Assembly: GCA_945888325.1 (NCBI GenBank)
Contig: CAMDAC010000003.1
Location: 62,001 to 126,000, forward strand
DNA: 64,000 bases
Origin: Candidatus Sulfopaludibacter sp. SbA3
Lineage (GTDB): Bacteria > Pseudomonadota > Alphaproteobacteria > Caulobacterales > Hyphomonadaceae
Direction: 5' to 3'
The notes under the pieces: generated by a model
Told to the model about the DNA's origin: nothing
Seen by the model: only the letters and a program-made list of their open reading frames with translations
The model's database searches: none
Translations under genes and position numbers: made by a program
In this document: piece by piece, positions 44,392 through 52,681 of the stretch
How the letters are laid out: every line of letters begins with the position of its first letter
Numbering within the stretch: the first letter of the stretch is position 1

Positions 44392-44916
44392 TCAGGACCG
44401 CGCCGGGGTCAGCGCGAGTCCCTCAGGCGACAGCACGCGGGACGGGAGGAGAACCCGCGCCACAGCACTGCCCAGATCGATCAGCACGCCGCGCCCGGCG
44501 ATCAGCATGGCGATCGAGCAGAGCCAGACGACCACCGCCATCGCGAACAATCCGCCGCCATCATTGTTCGGATCAATGCCGAGCGGCGTGAAGAGATGGA
44601 AGCTGACAGCGCCGCTCATCACTGCGACGGCGATCAGGGCGCCGAGAACACGCAGCCGCTTCAGCGCGGGCACGAGGCTGGCGATCAGCAGCGACGAGGC
44701 GACCAGCTCGGCCGAGCCGATCACATACTGGCTGAACAGCCCCGTCTGCGCGAACAGGCCTTCGGCGCCGAAGCCGGATGCCCAGGCATCAAGCTTGCCG
44801 AAGATCGTCTGCGTCTCCGGCGCGTTGGTAAACTTGAATCGCAGGCTGTCGAGAAAGACGGCCGAAGCCACCAGCGAGTAGGCAATGGGCGCATACGTGC
44901 GCAGGCGGGCAATCAT
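44392..44916 (-). CDS. Four-TM membrane protein, DoxX-like
   Basis: 174 aa with four hydrophobic helices (roughly 8-24, 65-85, 90-110, 118-140). An early acidic-aromatic loop (SLRFKFTNAPETQTIFGKLD) and YVIGSAELVASSLLIASL recall DoxX-like proteins, but the match is only by pattern. ATG 44916 has AAGGAA upstream. Between the YHS and AhpD-like genes and presumably regulated with them by the divergent LysR protein. Confidence 0.7.
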   Translation of the reverse strand: MIARLRTYAPIAYSLVASAVFLDSLRFKFTNAPETQTIFGKLDAWASGFGAEGLFAQTGLFSQYVIGSAELVASSLLIASLVPALKRLRVLGALIAVAVMSGAVSFHLFTPLGIDPNNDGGGLFAMAVVVWLCSIAMLIAGRGVLIDLGSAVARVLLPSRVLSPEGLALTPARS

Positions 44917-45021
44917 GGGACGGTTCCTTGAGGTTTCAATCTTGTGGCATGGTTCGGGGCTGAGGCTCAAAGCACGGCTTCGTGAGCCGGCTTCACGCCT
45001 GCGTGAGCCCCGGTATTGCGG

Positions 45022-45594
45022 TCAGGCCGGTACAGGCTGCTTGCGTGCTGGGGTCCAGGCGAAGGCCTGGAACGGCGCGTTCAGCGGCGTCTCGGCGATG
45101 TGGTTGACGTAGTTGGTGATCGACTTCATCGCGACGTTCAGGATCACCGCGAGAATATCGGCGTCGCTCCAGCCAGCGGCCTTGAAGGCCGCCACATCGG
45201 CGTCGCTGACGAAGCCGCGCAGCGCGACGACCTTGGTCGTGAACTGGCGCAGCGCCTCGAGGCGCGTTTCAGCAATCGGCCGGCGATCGCGCACCGCGGC
45301 GATCACCGCGTCGTCGAGCTTCTGGCCTTTGGCGACGGCCGTGTGCGCGGCGACGCAGAAGTGGCATTCGTTCTCGACGCTGGTCGCGATCTGCACGACC
45401 TGGAGTTCAAGGGCGTTGAAGCCGGTCTTGGCGGTAAAGCCGGCGAGCGCGAGATAGGCGTCGAGCACGGCCGGGTTCTCGGCCATTTCGGCCAGGACGT
45501 TCGGGATCATCCCGTAGGCTTTGCGCACACCCGCAAGCGCCGCGCCGGCGGCTTCCGGGGCGGTGGTTTCATCATGCAGGGTGAGGGTTGTCAT
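45022..45594 (-). CDS. Carboxymuconolactone decarboxylase / AhpD-family protein
   Basis: 190 aa. The AhpD core motif ENECHFCVAAHT contains the redox pair C-x-x-C and the His of the peroxidase relay; YGMIPNVLAEMAENPAVLDA and ALELQVVQIATS precede it. Such proteins reduce peroxides or act as decarboxylases; the CxxC suggests peroxidase activity. ATG 45594 chosen over the upstream ATG at 45657. Divergent from the LysR gene with a 17-bp palindrome in between. Confidence 0.85.
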   Translation of the reverse strand: MTTLTLHDETTAPEAAGAALAGVRKAYGMIPNVLAEMAENPAVLDAYLALAGFTAKTGFNALELQVVQIATSVENECHFCVAAHTAVAKGQKLDDAVIAAVRDRRPIAETRLEALRQFTTKVVALRGFVSDADVAAFKAAGWSDADILAVILNVAMKSITNYVNHIAETPLNAPFQAFAWTPARKQPVPA

Positions 45595-45706
45595 CGGTCT
45601 GTCTTTCGGGGTCCGGGCGGTTGGGTGGGATGACCCGTTTGCCGCCGGTGAAGACAAGATGATCCATTCCGGCCTTTCGCGGAACGCCTGCAGATGTCAT
45701 ATGGTC

Positions 45707-45723
45707 CATGCAGAATCTGCATG
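45707..45723. promoter_or_regulatory. 17-bp perfect palindrome, LysR-type operator
   Basis: CATGCAGAATCTGCATG is perfectly symmetric around 45715 and contains T-N11-A, the LysR-regulator box. It lies 13 bp before the lysR TTG start and 113 bp before the AhpD-like gene start, between the two divergent genes. Confidence 0.7.
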
Positions 45724-45735
45724 CGGAGCATAAAG

Positions 45736-46626
45736 TTGGACCGGATTGATGCAATGCGCCTGTTCGTGCGAGTGGCCGACGCGGGCAGTTTTTCCCGCGC
45801 CGCGATCGATCTCGAACTAGGCCAGCCGACAGTCTCCCGCCGCATCCAGGACCTCGAAGCCATCCTCGGCTCGACACTGTTCCAGCGCACGACCCGCGCG
45901 CTCAGCCTGACAGAAGCGGGCCAGCGCTTCTATCGCCGCGCCATCGATATCCTCGCCGAGTATGATGAAGCCGAAGCCGAGGCGCGCGGGCTCGAGCATG
46001 AGCCGGTCGGCTTGCTGCGCCTTTCCTGCGCGGCCTCGATGGGCCGTATGCTGATCGGTCCGCAAGTCCCCGAATTTCTCGATCGCTTCCCGCATGTGCG
46101 CGTCGACCTGATGCTCGATGACACCTACACCGACCTCGTCGGCGAAGGCATCGACCTCGCCTTTCGCATGGGCACGTTGCAGGACTCAAGCCTGATGGCG
46201 AAGAAGCTCGGCGAAGCGCCACGTGCGCTCTGGGCCTCGCCGAACTATCTGCAACGGGCGGGTACACCCACGCACCCGGACGAGTTGTCCGAACACCTTG
46301 CACTGACCTTCCGGCAAGTCGCGCAAACCGAGTGGAAACTCTCGCGCAATGGCGAGACAGCATCGGCCTCCGTGGATGGCCGGTTCAAGGCCTCGTCGGG
46401 CGAAATGCTTTTGCAAGGCGCGGTGGCCGGCCTCGGCATCCTACTCGGTCCCAACTGGCTGGTGCGCGAGGCGGCCGGTCGCGGCGAACTTGTCCGTGTA
46501 CTTCCGGAATGGACCGGCGAGCCGTCCCCGCTGCACGCTGTGTGGAGCGCTGGCAAGCTGCGCGGCAAGGCGAAGCTCTTCGTCGACCATCTCGAATCGC
46601 GCGTCGATTTCTCGACCAGCTGCTGA
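45736..46626 (+). CDS. LysR-family transcriptional regulator
   Basis: 296 aa. HTH in the first 60 residues (DRIDAMRLFVRVADAGSFSR, QPTVSRRIQDLEAILGSTLF), then a periplasmic-binding-like effector domain (VDLMLDDTYTDLVGEGIDLA). Start set at TTG 45736: GGAG lies seven bases upstream, the protein then begins exactly like family members, and the longer frame from 45694 would cover the operator. It ends 5 bp before the convergent sigma-factor gene. Likely controls the AhpD-like, membrane and YHS genes plus itself. Confidence 0.9.
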   Translation: MDRIDAMRLFVRVADAGSFSRAAIDLELGQPTVSRRIQDLEAILGSTLFQRTTRALSLTEAGQRFYRRAIDILAEYDEAEAEARGLEHEPVGLLRLSCAASMGRMLIGPQVPEFLDRFPHVRVDLMLDDTYTDLVGEGIDLAFRMGTLQDSSLMAKKLGEAPRALWASPNYLQRAGTPTHPDELSEHLALTFRQVAQTEWKLSRNGETASASVDGRFKASSGEMLLQGAVAGLGILLGPNWLVREAAGRGELVRVLPEWTGEPSPLHAVWSAGKLRGKAKLFVDHLESRVDFSTSC

Positions 46627-46631
46627 CCCTC

Positions 46632-47861
46632 TCACGCCGGCCGGTTCAGCCGCGCAGTCAGAAAGGCCACCAGCGCCGGATCCTGCGTCAGCGAGATCGC
46701 TTTGGCCTGCGCCTCTGCCGCCTCCTTCAGCTGCCCCGCCGACTGCAGCAGATGAAACCGCGCTGCCCAGTATGGCTGGTAGCGTTCAACTCGCGCCGCC
46801 GGAATCTCGTCCAGCGTCGCGAGTCCTTCCTCGGCGCTCCGGTGCTCACCATACGCGACCGCCCGCGCCACCGCCGCACCGATCGCGGGCGACTGGCGCA
46901 CCAGCACATCATAGAGCATCAGCAAAACTGAAGGCGGCACGTCGCCGACCATGACCGACTGGTTGTGCAGCGACTGGATCGCCGCCTCGGTCTGGAACCT
47001 GCCCGGCCGCCCGAACGCCGCCGCCGCCCGCAGGCACGCTTCGGACTCGGCCATCAGCGCTCCGTTCCAGAGCCGCACATCCTGCTCCTTGAGCGGAACA
47101 TAGTCGCCGCCCGGTCCGCGCCGCGCCGCCATCCGCGCCTCGCTCGCCAGCATCAGCGCGAGCAGGCCCTTCGCTTCCGGCGCCTGCGGCAGCAACATCA
47201 CGACGAGACGCGCAAGAAAGACCGCCTCCTGCGTCAGCGGTTCGCCCACCGCCGCCTCCCCCGGCACATCGTCCCAGCCGAGCGTATAGGCTGCATAGAT
47301 GGCGGCGAGCACATCCTCGAGCCGCTCCTCCAGCACCGAGGTATCCGGCACCTCAAACGCAACGCCCGCATCGCGGATCTTCGTCTTGGCCCGAACGAGG
47401 CGCTGCGACATGGCGGGCGCCTCGACCAGGAAGGCGCGGGCGATCCGCGCCGCGTCGAGCCCGAGGATCGTCTGCAACATCAGCGGCGTGCGGACGGTCT
47501 CGTCGATAGCCGGATGCGCGCAGACGAACATCAGCTTCAGGCGCTCGTCGGGAAAGTCTTTTGGCGTGCGGGACTGCATGGCGTCGTAAACCTGTTCAAG
47601 CGCGGGCGCGGCGGCCTCGCGCACGCCCTGGTGCCGGCGCACATGACCGGCGGCGCGGCGCGCAGTGGTGAGCAGCCAGGCCTCGGGACTATCCGGCACA
47701 CCGCGCTCCGGCCACACGCGCAGCGCCTCGGCGAACGCGTCGGCCAACGCATCCTCGGCAGCGGCGATGTCGCGCGTCGACCGCACGATGAGTGACAGGA
47801 GACGCCCATAGCTGCTGCGGGCCGCGGCTTCGCCAGCAGTGCGGGCGTCTCCCTTACTCAT
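46632..47861 (-). CDS. ECF sigma factor of the ECF42 type
   Basis: 409 aa. Sigma-70 region 2 (SLIVRSTRDIAAAEDALADA, GVPDSPEAWLLTTARRAAGH) and region 4 (about 110-165), then a long helical C-terminal extension with TPR-like repeats (about 180-405). This architecture plus an adjacent YCII/DGPF protein gene defines the ECF42 group, which lacks a classical anti-sigma factor. Its ATG follows the YCII stop directly (TGAATG), so the pair is coupled. Confidence 0.9.
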   Translation of the reverse strand: MSKGDARTAGEAAARSSYGRLLSLIVRSTRDIAAAEDALADAFAEALRVWPERGVPDSPEAWLLTTARRAAGHVRRHQGVREAAAPALEQVYDAMQSRTPKDFPDERLKLMFVCAHPAIDETVRTPLMLQTILGLDAARIARAFLVEAPAMSQRLVRAKTKIRDAGVAFEVPDTSVLEERLEDVLAAIYAAYTLGWDDVPGEAAVGEPLTQEAVFLARLVVMLLPQAPEAKGLLALMLASEARMAARRGPGGDYVPLKEQDVRLWNGALMAESEACLRAAAAFGRPGRFQTEAAIQSLHNQSVMVGDVPPSVLLMLYDVLVRQSPAIGAAVARAVAYGEHRSAEEGLATLDEIPAARVERYQPYWAARFHLLQSAGQLKEAAEAQAKAISLTQDPALVAFLTARLNRPA

Positions 47862-48221
47862 TCAGCGCGCCGGCTGCGGCAGCACGGGGCGCACTTCCAC
47901 CGAGCCGTATTCCGCCGAGGGCGACTTCGCCGCCCAGTCGAGCGCCGCATCCAGACCGGCGACCTCGATGACGACATACCCGCCCAGCTGTTCCTTGACA
48001 TCGGCATAAGGGCCGTCCTGCACCTCGCGCTTGCCGTTCCGGACACGGACGGTCGTTGCGGTATGCGGCGGGTGGAGGCCGTCGCCATTGACCATGATCC
48101 CGGCCTTGGCAATCGCGCCCATGTAGGACGTCCAGGCGCCCCAATAGGCGGGCGCTTCGGCAGGGTTCTCGCGCCTGGCGAAGACTTCGGTCGGTTCGGT
48201 GAAGATCAGCATGTATTGCAT
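47862..48221 (-). CDS. YCII/DGPF-domain protein, partner of the ECF sigma factor
   Basis: 119 aa. QYMLIFTEPTEVFARRE, then DGPYADVKEQLGGYVVIEV is the DGPF/YCII signature and the rest forms the ferredoxin-like YCII fold. DGPF proteins are the usual genomic partner and main target of ECF42 sigma factors; biochemical role unresolved. ATG 48221 (MQYMLIF) preferred over an upstream start at 48254. Confidence 0.9.
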   Translation of the reverse strand: MQYMLIFTEPTEVFARRENPAEAPAYWGAWTSYMGAIAKAGIMVNGDGLHPPHTATTVRVRNGKREVQDGPYADVKEQLGGYVVIEVAGLDAALDWAAKSPSAEYGSVEVRPVLPQPAR

Positions 48222-48313
48222 CGGAGGGTTCCTGCGAGTTGCCGGCAGGTTCATTCCTGCCTGACAACATGAGCCGCGGGGAGCGCCTGTTTCGACAATC
48301 GCGCGAAGATTTT

Positions 48314-49150
48314 CTAAAGCCTGGCGTTTTCCGTCTTCGGAAACACGCCGAGAATCTTCAGCGACTGCGAGAAGAAGCCAAGCTCTTCCAACGCCAGCTG
48401 CACGGGCCGTTCGTCCGGATGCCCTTCGATCTCTGCATAGAACTGCGAGGCTTCGAACGAGCCGCCGGTGAGATAGCTCTCAAGCTTGGTCATGTTGACG
48501 CCATTGGTCGCAAACCCGCCGAGGCCTTTGTAGAGCGCCGCCGGAATGTTGCGCACCTCGAACAGGAAGGCCGTCTTCGCCGGGCCGTCCCCGGCATCAA
48601 TGTCCGCCGGTGTGCGCGACATGATGACAAAGCGCGTCGTGTTGTGTGCAGCGTCCTCGATATCCTCGGCAAGGATTTCCAGGCCGTAGACCTCCGCCGC
48701 AAGGCGCGGCGCAATGGCGGCGACGGACGGATCGCCCAGCTCCGCCACTTCGCGGGCCGCGCCGGCGGTATCGGCCGCCGTCACCGCCTCGATGCCATGC
48801 TTTCGCAGGAAATTGCGGCACTGGCCGAGGCCCATGATGTGCGAGCGCGCTTTCCGGACGTCCGCCAGCTTCGTGCCCTTCAGGGCCATCAGCTGGAAGC
48901 GGATCGGCAGGTAATACTCGCCGGTGATGTGGAGCTGGGTCGAGGGCAGAAGATAGTGAATGTCGCCGACCCGGCCCGCGATCGTGTTTTCGACCGGGAT
49001 CATGGCGAGGGCGGCTTCGCCCTTCTCGACGGCGATGAAACAGTCCTCGAAGGTGCGGCAGGCCATGGGCTCATGGGCCGGAAAGGCCTCGCTGCAGGCA
49101 ATGTGCGAGTTCGCGCCCGGTTCGCCCTGATAGGCAATTTTCTGGCTCAT
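48314..49150 (-). CDS. pheA: Prephenate dehydratase
   Basis: Converts prephenate to phenylpyruvate in phenylalanine synthesis. 278 aa monofunctional form. PDT domain: YQGEPGANSHIACSEAF, ENTIAGRVGDIHYLL, NTTRFVIMSRT (catalytic Thr-Arg-Phe), followed by an ACT domain (ALYKGLGGFATNGVNMTKLE, then SYLTGG) for feedback by phenylalanine. The frame continues upstream to 49285, but ATG 49150 matches the family start. Divergent from the cytochrome c gene. Confidence 0.94.
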   Translation of the reverse strand: MSQKIAYQGEPGANSHIACSEAFPAHEPMACRTFEDCFIAVEKGEAALAMIPVENTIAGRVGDIHYLLPSTQLHITGEYYLPIRFQLMALKGTKLADVRKARSHIMGLGQCRNFLRKHGIEAVTAADTAGAAREVAELGDPSVAAIAPRLAAEVYGLEILAEDIEDAAHNTTRFVIMSRTPADIDAGDGPAKTAFLFEVRNIPAALYKGLGGFATNGVNMTKLESYLTGGSFEASQFYAEIEGHPDERPVQLALEELGFFSQSLKILGVFPKTENARL

Positions 49151-49317
49151 TGCGGAAATCCCTGCCCTGCCCCCCGGATTCGACGTGCGTCTGATCGCCG
49201 CGACGCCCGGGGGAAGCGCCTCTGCGAGGCACCCGTTATATTGTGTGCACCCGGTTAGCGTGCCAAAACCCGCCCGCCAAGACACTAGTAACGGAATAGA
49301 TTCGAAGGATTGCCCCG

Positions 49318-50076
49318 ATGGGAGAACTCGGTCTCAACAAGATCATCGGCGCCCTGCTCGCCACTGCCCTGTTCATGATGGGCCTGGCGACGCTGCCCAG
49401 CCTCGTTTTTGCCAGCGAAGGCGGCCATCACGGCGGCGAGGAAGAGACCGCTAGCCTCGGCGAAAAGATGTGCGCGCAGTTCCATTACTGCGTCGAGATC
49501 GCCGAAGCCGCCTCTGCCGGCGGCGCGGCCGAAGCCGTGTTTGACCTCGGCGCCGCCCTGTTGACCGCAGATGTCGCCCGCGGCGAGCGCACCTTCGCCG
49601 GTCAGTGCTCGACCTGCCACACCATCACCCCCGGCGGCGCCAACGGCACCGGCCCGAACCTCCACAACATCGTCATGTCCAACAAGGCCCACATGGCGGG
49701 CTTCAACTATTCGGGGCCGATGTCGAACGCCGAAGGCCAGTGGACCTATGAGAACCTGGATGCCTGGCTCAAGAGCCCGGCGGGCTACATGAAGGGCACC
49801 TCGATGTCCTTCGCCGGCATCAAGAAGGATGCAGACCGCGCCAACGTGATCGCCTATCTCGCGGCAAATACCGAAGGCGCCGCGCCGTTCCCGGCGCCGA
49901 TGGCCGCCGCGGCTGCGGCTGAAGGCGAAGTGGTTTCCGTCGAAGGCGAAGCGGTTCCCGCTGATGCCGCTACCCCGCCGGCAGAAGGCGAGGCCGCACC
50001 GGCCGAAGGCGCGGCCCCTGCCACCGGCGAAACCCCTCCGGCGGAAACGCCCGCCGAGGAAGTGGCGCCGACCTGA
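49318..50076 (+). CDS. Membrane-anchored c-type cytochrome with low-complexity tail
   Basis: 252 aa. N-terminal TM anchor (about 8-31), heme site C97-S-T-C100-H101 and axial Met in GTSMSF (M163), as in CycM-type class I cytochromes that pass electrons from the bc1 complex to terminal oxidase. The last ~60 residues are an Ala/Pro/Glu tail made of EGEA.P-type repeats. GGATTG and weak spacing before ATG. Own terminator at 50101. Confidence 0.9.
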   Translation: MGELGLNKIIGALLATALFMMGLATLPSLVFASEGGHHGGEEETASLGEKMCAQFHYCVEIAEAASAGGAAEAVFDLGAALLTADVARGERTFAGQCSTCHTITPGGANGTGPNLHNIVMSNKAHMAGFNYSGPMSNAEGQWTYENLDAWLKSPAGYMKGTSMSFAGIKKDADRANVIAYLAANTEGAAPFPAPMAAAAAAEGEVVSVEGEAVPADAATPPAEGEAAPAEGAAPATGETPPAETPAEEVAPT

Positions 50077-50100
50077 TCCGGAACTTGATCCGCACACAGA

Positions 50101-50130
50101 AAACCCCCGGCCCGCGCCGGGGGTTTTTTG
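50101..50130 (+). terminator. Intrinsic terminator of the cytochrome c gene
   Basis: AACCCCCGGC-CCGC-GCCGGGGGTT with a following TTTT run, 25 bp after the stop; AAAA on the other side also suits the convergent GNAT gene. Confidence 0.9.
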
Positions 50131-50137
50131 TTGAACG

Positions 50138-50797
50138 TCACACCAGCTGCAACGACCCTTCCAGCCCCGCAAACATCGCGGCGAGGCGCGGATCGTCGGG
50201 CGCGCAGGCATAGACGTTCTGGTAGATGGCGCTGACCGCCTGCTGCAGACGCGCGGTCTCGAGACGGTCTTCCTCAGCGCCCAGCACCAGCAGGTTCATC
50301 TTCGGAGCGGGACCGTAGTTTTCCAGCGGAAGGATATAGTCGAAGCCTGCCACTTCGCGGCAGCCGAGGCGGCGATAGAACTGCTTGCGTTTCAGCCGCA
50401 CGGCGCGCTCCGCCGCGTCCACGTCGGCCTCTTCTGAATCCACTTCGATCAGCAGCATCGTCCCCGGATCGATCCGGCTCGCTGCGAAGGACGCGGTGAA
50501 CAGGAGTGACCCGATCCCGCCGCCCTGGGCCGTCGCGGCAATGGCCAGATATTCGAGCAACAACACGCCTTCGCGGCGCGGCGCATACACGATCGACACG
50601 CCGATGACATCGCCGCCGCGCACATACGCCCAGACGCGCACATCCGGATGCGCGAGGCTCGCCAGTATCTGCGCGCGCGTCTTCTGCTCCGCCTTGGGGA
50701 TTTCAGCCTCGTAGATCGCCATCGCAGCCTCAAACAGGCCGCTGCGCGCGTCCGTCACCTCGACCAGACTTGGCGTGCCGGAGTGATCCGCCGGCAT
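50138..50797 (-). CDS. GNAT-family acetyltransferase
   Basis: 219 aa. LEYLAIAATAQGGGIGSLLF is the acetyl-CoA loop and RKQFYRRLGCREVAGFDYIL the C-terminal GNAT motif; 60 further residues of unknown type follow. Substrate unknown. Its ATG overlaps the NlpC/P60 gene's stop by one base (TGATG). Confidence 0.85.
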   Translation of the reverse strand: MPADHSGTPSLVEVTDARSGLFEAAMAIYEAEIPKAEQKTRAQILASLAHPDVRVWAYVRGGDVIGVSIVYAPRREGVLLLEYLAIAATAQGGGIGSLLFTASFAASRIDPGTMLLIEVDSEEADVDAAERAVRLKRKQFYRRLGCREVAGFDYILPLENYGPAPKMNLLVLGAEEDRLETARLQQAVSAIYQNVYACAPDDPRLAAMFAGLEGSLQLV

Positions 50798-51642
50798 CAG
50801 ACTGCCTTCAGCCAGTCCGGCGCTCCGCCTGGTTGCAGCGCCACCCGGCGCACACCGGTCACTTCTCCGACGACGCTCCGTAGACGGTCAATCGCTGGCG
50901 CAAGCGGCTCGCGGGCGACGCCGAGATGGAAGGCGTTGGCGTGCAGCAACGTGTCCGGCGCAGTCAGGAGGCCGGCATGGCCTTCCCAGAATACGAGGTC
51001 GCCGCGCCGCAAGGCGCCCGGCGCCTGCCAGTCCGCGACCGGCTCACCGGCCCAGGCCGCCTGCATGTCGGAATCGCGCGGCAGGATCACCCCGCAGGCT
51101 TCGAAGGCTTGCTGGACCAGGCCCGAACAGTCGAGCCCAAGACTTTCGCGCCCGCCCCATAGATAGGGCGTCTCCAGATAGCGCTCGGCCACACCGGCCG
51201 GATCGGTCTCGAACGCCTCCAGGGCGGCGAGGTGGCGCGTGTGCACCCAGCCTGCCCGCGCACACTCTACCCACGGCCCGTCGGTGCGCCCCGTCGCCGC
51301 CACGCGCGCGCCGAGGCACAGCATGAAGCGCGGCGCGGATTTGAGGTCCGGCTCCGAGAAACAATAGGTGCGCAGCGCGCTGACCTTGTTGGTTGCCGGC
51401 AAGGCGGGCGCCGACAGCGCGTCCATGCTGACCCAGCCGACATATCGGTCGCGGCGCAGCTGGCAGAGGCCGAACTCGCCGTCTTCGCGGAACACGTCGA
51501 GCCGTTCGCCGTGCAGCGCCTGCGTGCCGAGGCGGCCATCAGGCGCCGGCGTCTCCCGGATCGCGGCGACCCCGGCAGTGACCTGAAAGCCGATGCCGAC
51601 GCCTTCGGGGCGTTTCAGGCGCACGTCATTGAAGTCCGGCAT
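50797..51642 (-). CDS. NlpC/P60 peptidase with SH3 domains
   Basis: 281 aa. Two SH3b-like units (about 25-140; CQLRRDRYVGWVSMDAL, WVECARAGWVHTRHL) target the peptidoglycan, then an NlpC/P60 domain with catalytic Cys in LGLDCSGLVQQAFEACG and His in EGHAGLL. It should cut peptide stems, likely in cell-wall recycling; no signal peptide is seen, so a cytoplasmic dipeptide recycler is the better fit. The ATG at 51642 starts the family-like protein; the same frame stays open to 52329 by chance. Confidence 0.88.
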   Translation of the reverse strand: MPDFNDVRLKRPEGVGIGFQVTAGVAAIRETPAPDGRLGTQALHGERLDVFREDGEFGLCQLRRDRYVGWVSMDALSAPALPATNKVSALRTYCFSEPDLKSAPRFMLCLGARVAATGRTDGPWVECARAGWVHTRHLAALEAFETDPAGVAERYLETPYLWGGRESLGLDCSGLVQQAFEACGVILPRDSDMQAAWAGEPVADWQAPGALRRGDLVFWEGHAGLLTAPDTLLHANAFHLGVAREPLAPAIDRLRSVVGEVTGVRRVALQPGGAPDWLKAV

Positions 51643-51668
51643 GGTCCAAAGGCTCCGAGGCAGACGCC

Positions 51669-52049
51669 TCAGGCCGCGTTGGAACGCTTGGCCGAAGGCT
51701 TTCCGCCAGCCTCTTCGCCGGAAGCCGCAGCGAGAACAAGGCGGGCGAAGGCGCGCAGGTACGTCATGCCGTCCGGCGTGCGCTCGATGAAGATCGAGCG
51801 CAGGTCCGAATCGTCCGGCAGGCGGCGGATGAAGTTCAGCCGCTCCAGTGCGTCCAGGGCCCGGGTGATGGCCGGCTTGGCGACGCCCAGATGCTCTGCA
51901 AGGCCGCGCACGGTGTGCGGGCCGGGCATCAGCGCCACCGACATCAGCACGGCCTGCTGGCGCGCCGTCAGGTCCGGCGCGTCCGAGCGCACCGAGGCGG
52001 TAACCGCCTTGCGCCAGAGTTCGAGCCCGTCCCGTTCGGATAACTGCAT
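51669..52049 (-). CDS. MarR-family regulator
   Basis: 126 aa. Winged HTH: DLTARQQAVLMSVALMPGPH, TVRGLAEHLGVAKPAITRAL, wing RLPDDSDLRSIFIERTPDG. GGAGG nine bases before ATG 52049. It is 26 bp upstream of the NlpC/P60 gene on the same strand and divergent from zur, so probably controls the NlpC/P60-GNAT pair. Ligand unknown. Confidence 0.87.
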   Translation of the reverse strand: MQLSERDGLELWRKAVTASVRSDAPDLTARQQAVLMSVALMPGPHTVRGLAEHLGVAKPAITRALDALERLNFIRRLPDDSDLRSIFIERTPDGMTYLRAFARLVLAAASGEEAGGKPSAKRSNAA

Positions 52050-52189
52050 TGCCTGAGGCCTCCACACCGCGCCGGACCTTGTGGCCCGAGTCGCCTAAAA
52101 GGAGAATCTCGTGTGATTTGCGGGGCCCGTCCAGACCTCGAAAGCCGCTCTCCCCTTCACATTGCATGCGAAACACCCGAAATAGGGGC

Positions 52190-52681
52190 ATGGCCAGTTC
52201 CAAACCCCATACCCATGCCCACGGGCACGCGAATACGCCGTGCAGCCCGGCCGATACCGAGGCATTCCTGCACGAGGCCGAAGCCCTCGTTGTGCGCCAG
52301 GGCCAGCGGATGACGCGGATCCGGCGCAAGGTGCTGCGCCTCTTGCTGGATAACCAGGGGCCCGCGAAGGCTTACGACCTGCTGGCGAACCTCGACGGCG
52401 AAGGCGCGGCGAAGCCGCCGACGATCTACCGGGCGCTGGATTTCCTCCAGGATGCGGGCCTCGTGCACAAGATCGAGAGCCTCAACGCCTATGTCGCCTG
52501 CGGCCATACGAGTCACAGCCATTCTGCTGTCTTCCTGATCTGCGACACCTGCAAGGGCGCCGAGGAACTGCACGCCACCGCCACCAGCGAGGCTCTGAAG
52601 GCCGAAACCCGGGGCGCCGGATTCCGCATGGCGCGCGCGGTGGTCGAAGTGCGCGGCACCTGCCGGAACTGCGCGCCGTGA
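52190..52681 (+). CDS. zur: Zinc uptake regulator Zur (Fur family)
   Basis: 163 aa Fur-family repressor. An unusual His-rich N-terminus (KPHTHAHGHANTPC), HTH region RMTRIRRKVLRLLLDNQGPA and PPTIYRALDFLQDAGLVHKI, then the metal-binding dimerisation domain with CGHTSHSHSAVFLICDTCKG and a final CRNC. Cys pairs C-x-x-C build the structural zinc site. An earlier ATG at 52166 is possible. No zinc-transport genes are nearby. The stop overlaps the next gene's GTG by four bases. Confidence 0.88.
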   Translation: MASSKPHTHAHGHANTPCSPADTEAFLHEAEALVVRQGQRMTRIRRKVLRLLLDNQGPAKAYDLLANLDGEGAAKPPTIYRALDFLQDAGLVHKIESLNAYVACGHTSHSHSAVFLICDTCKGAEELHATATSEALKAETRGAGFRMARAVVEVRGTCRNCAP

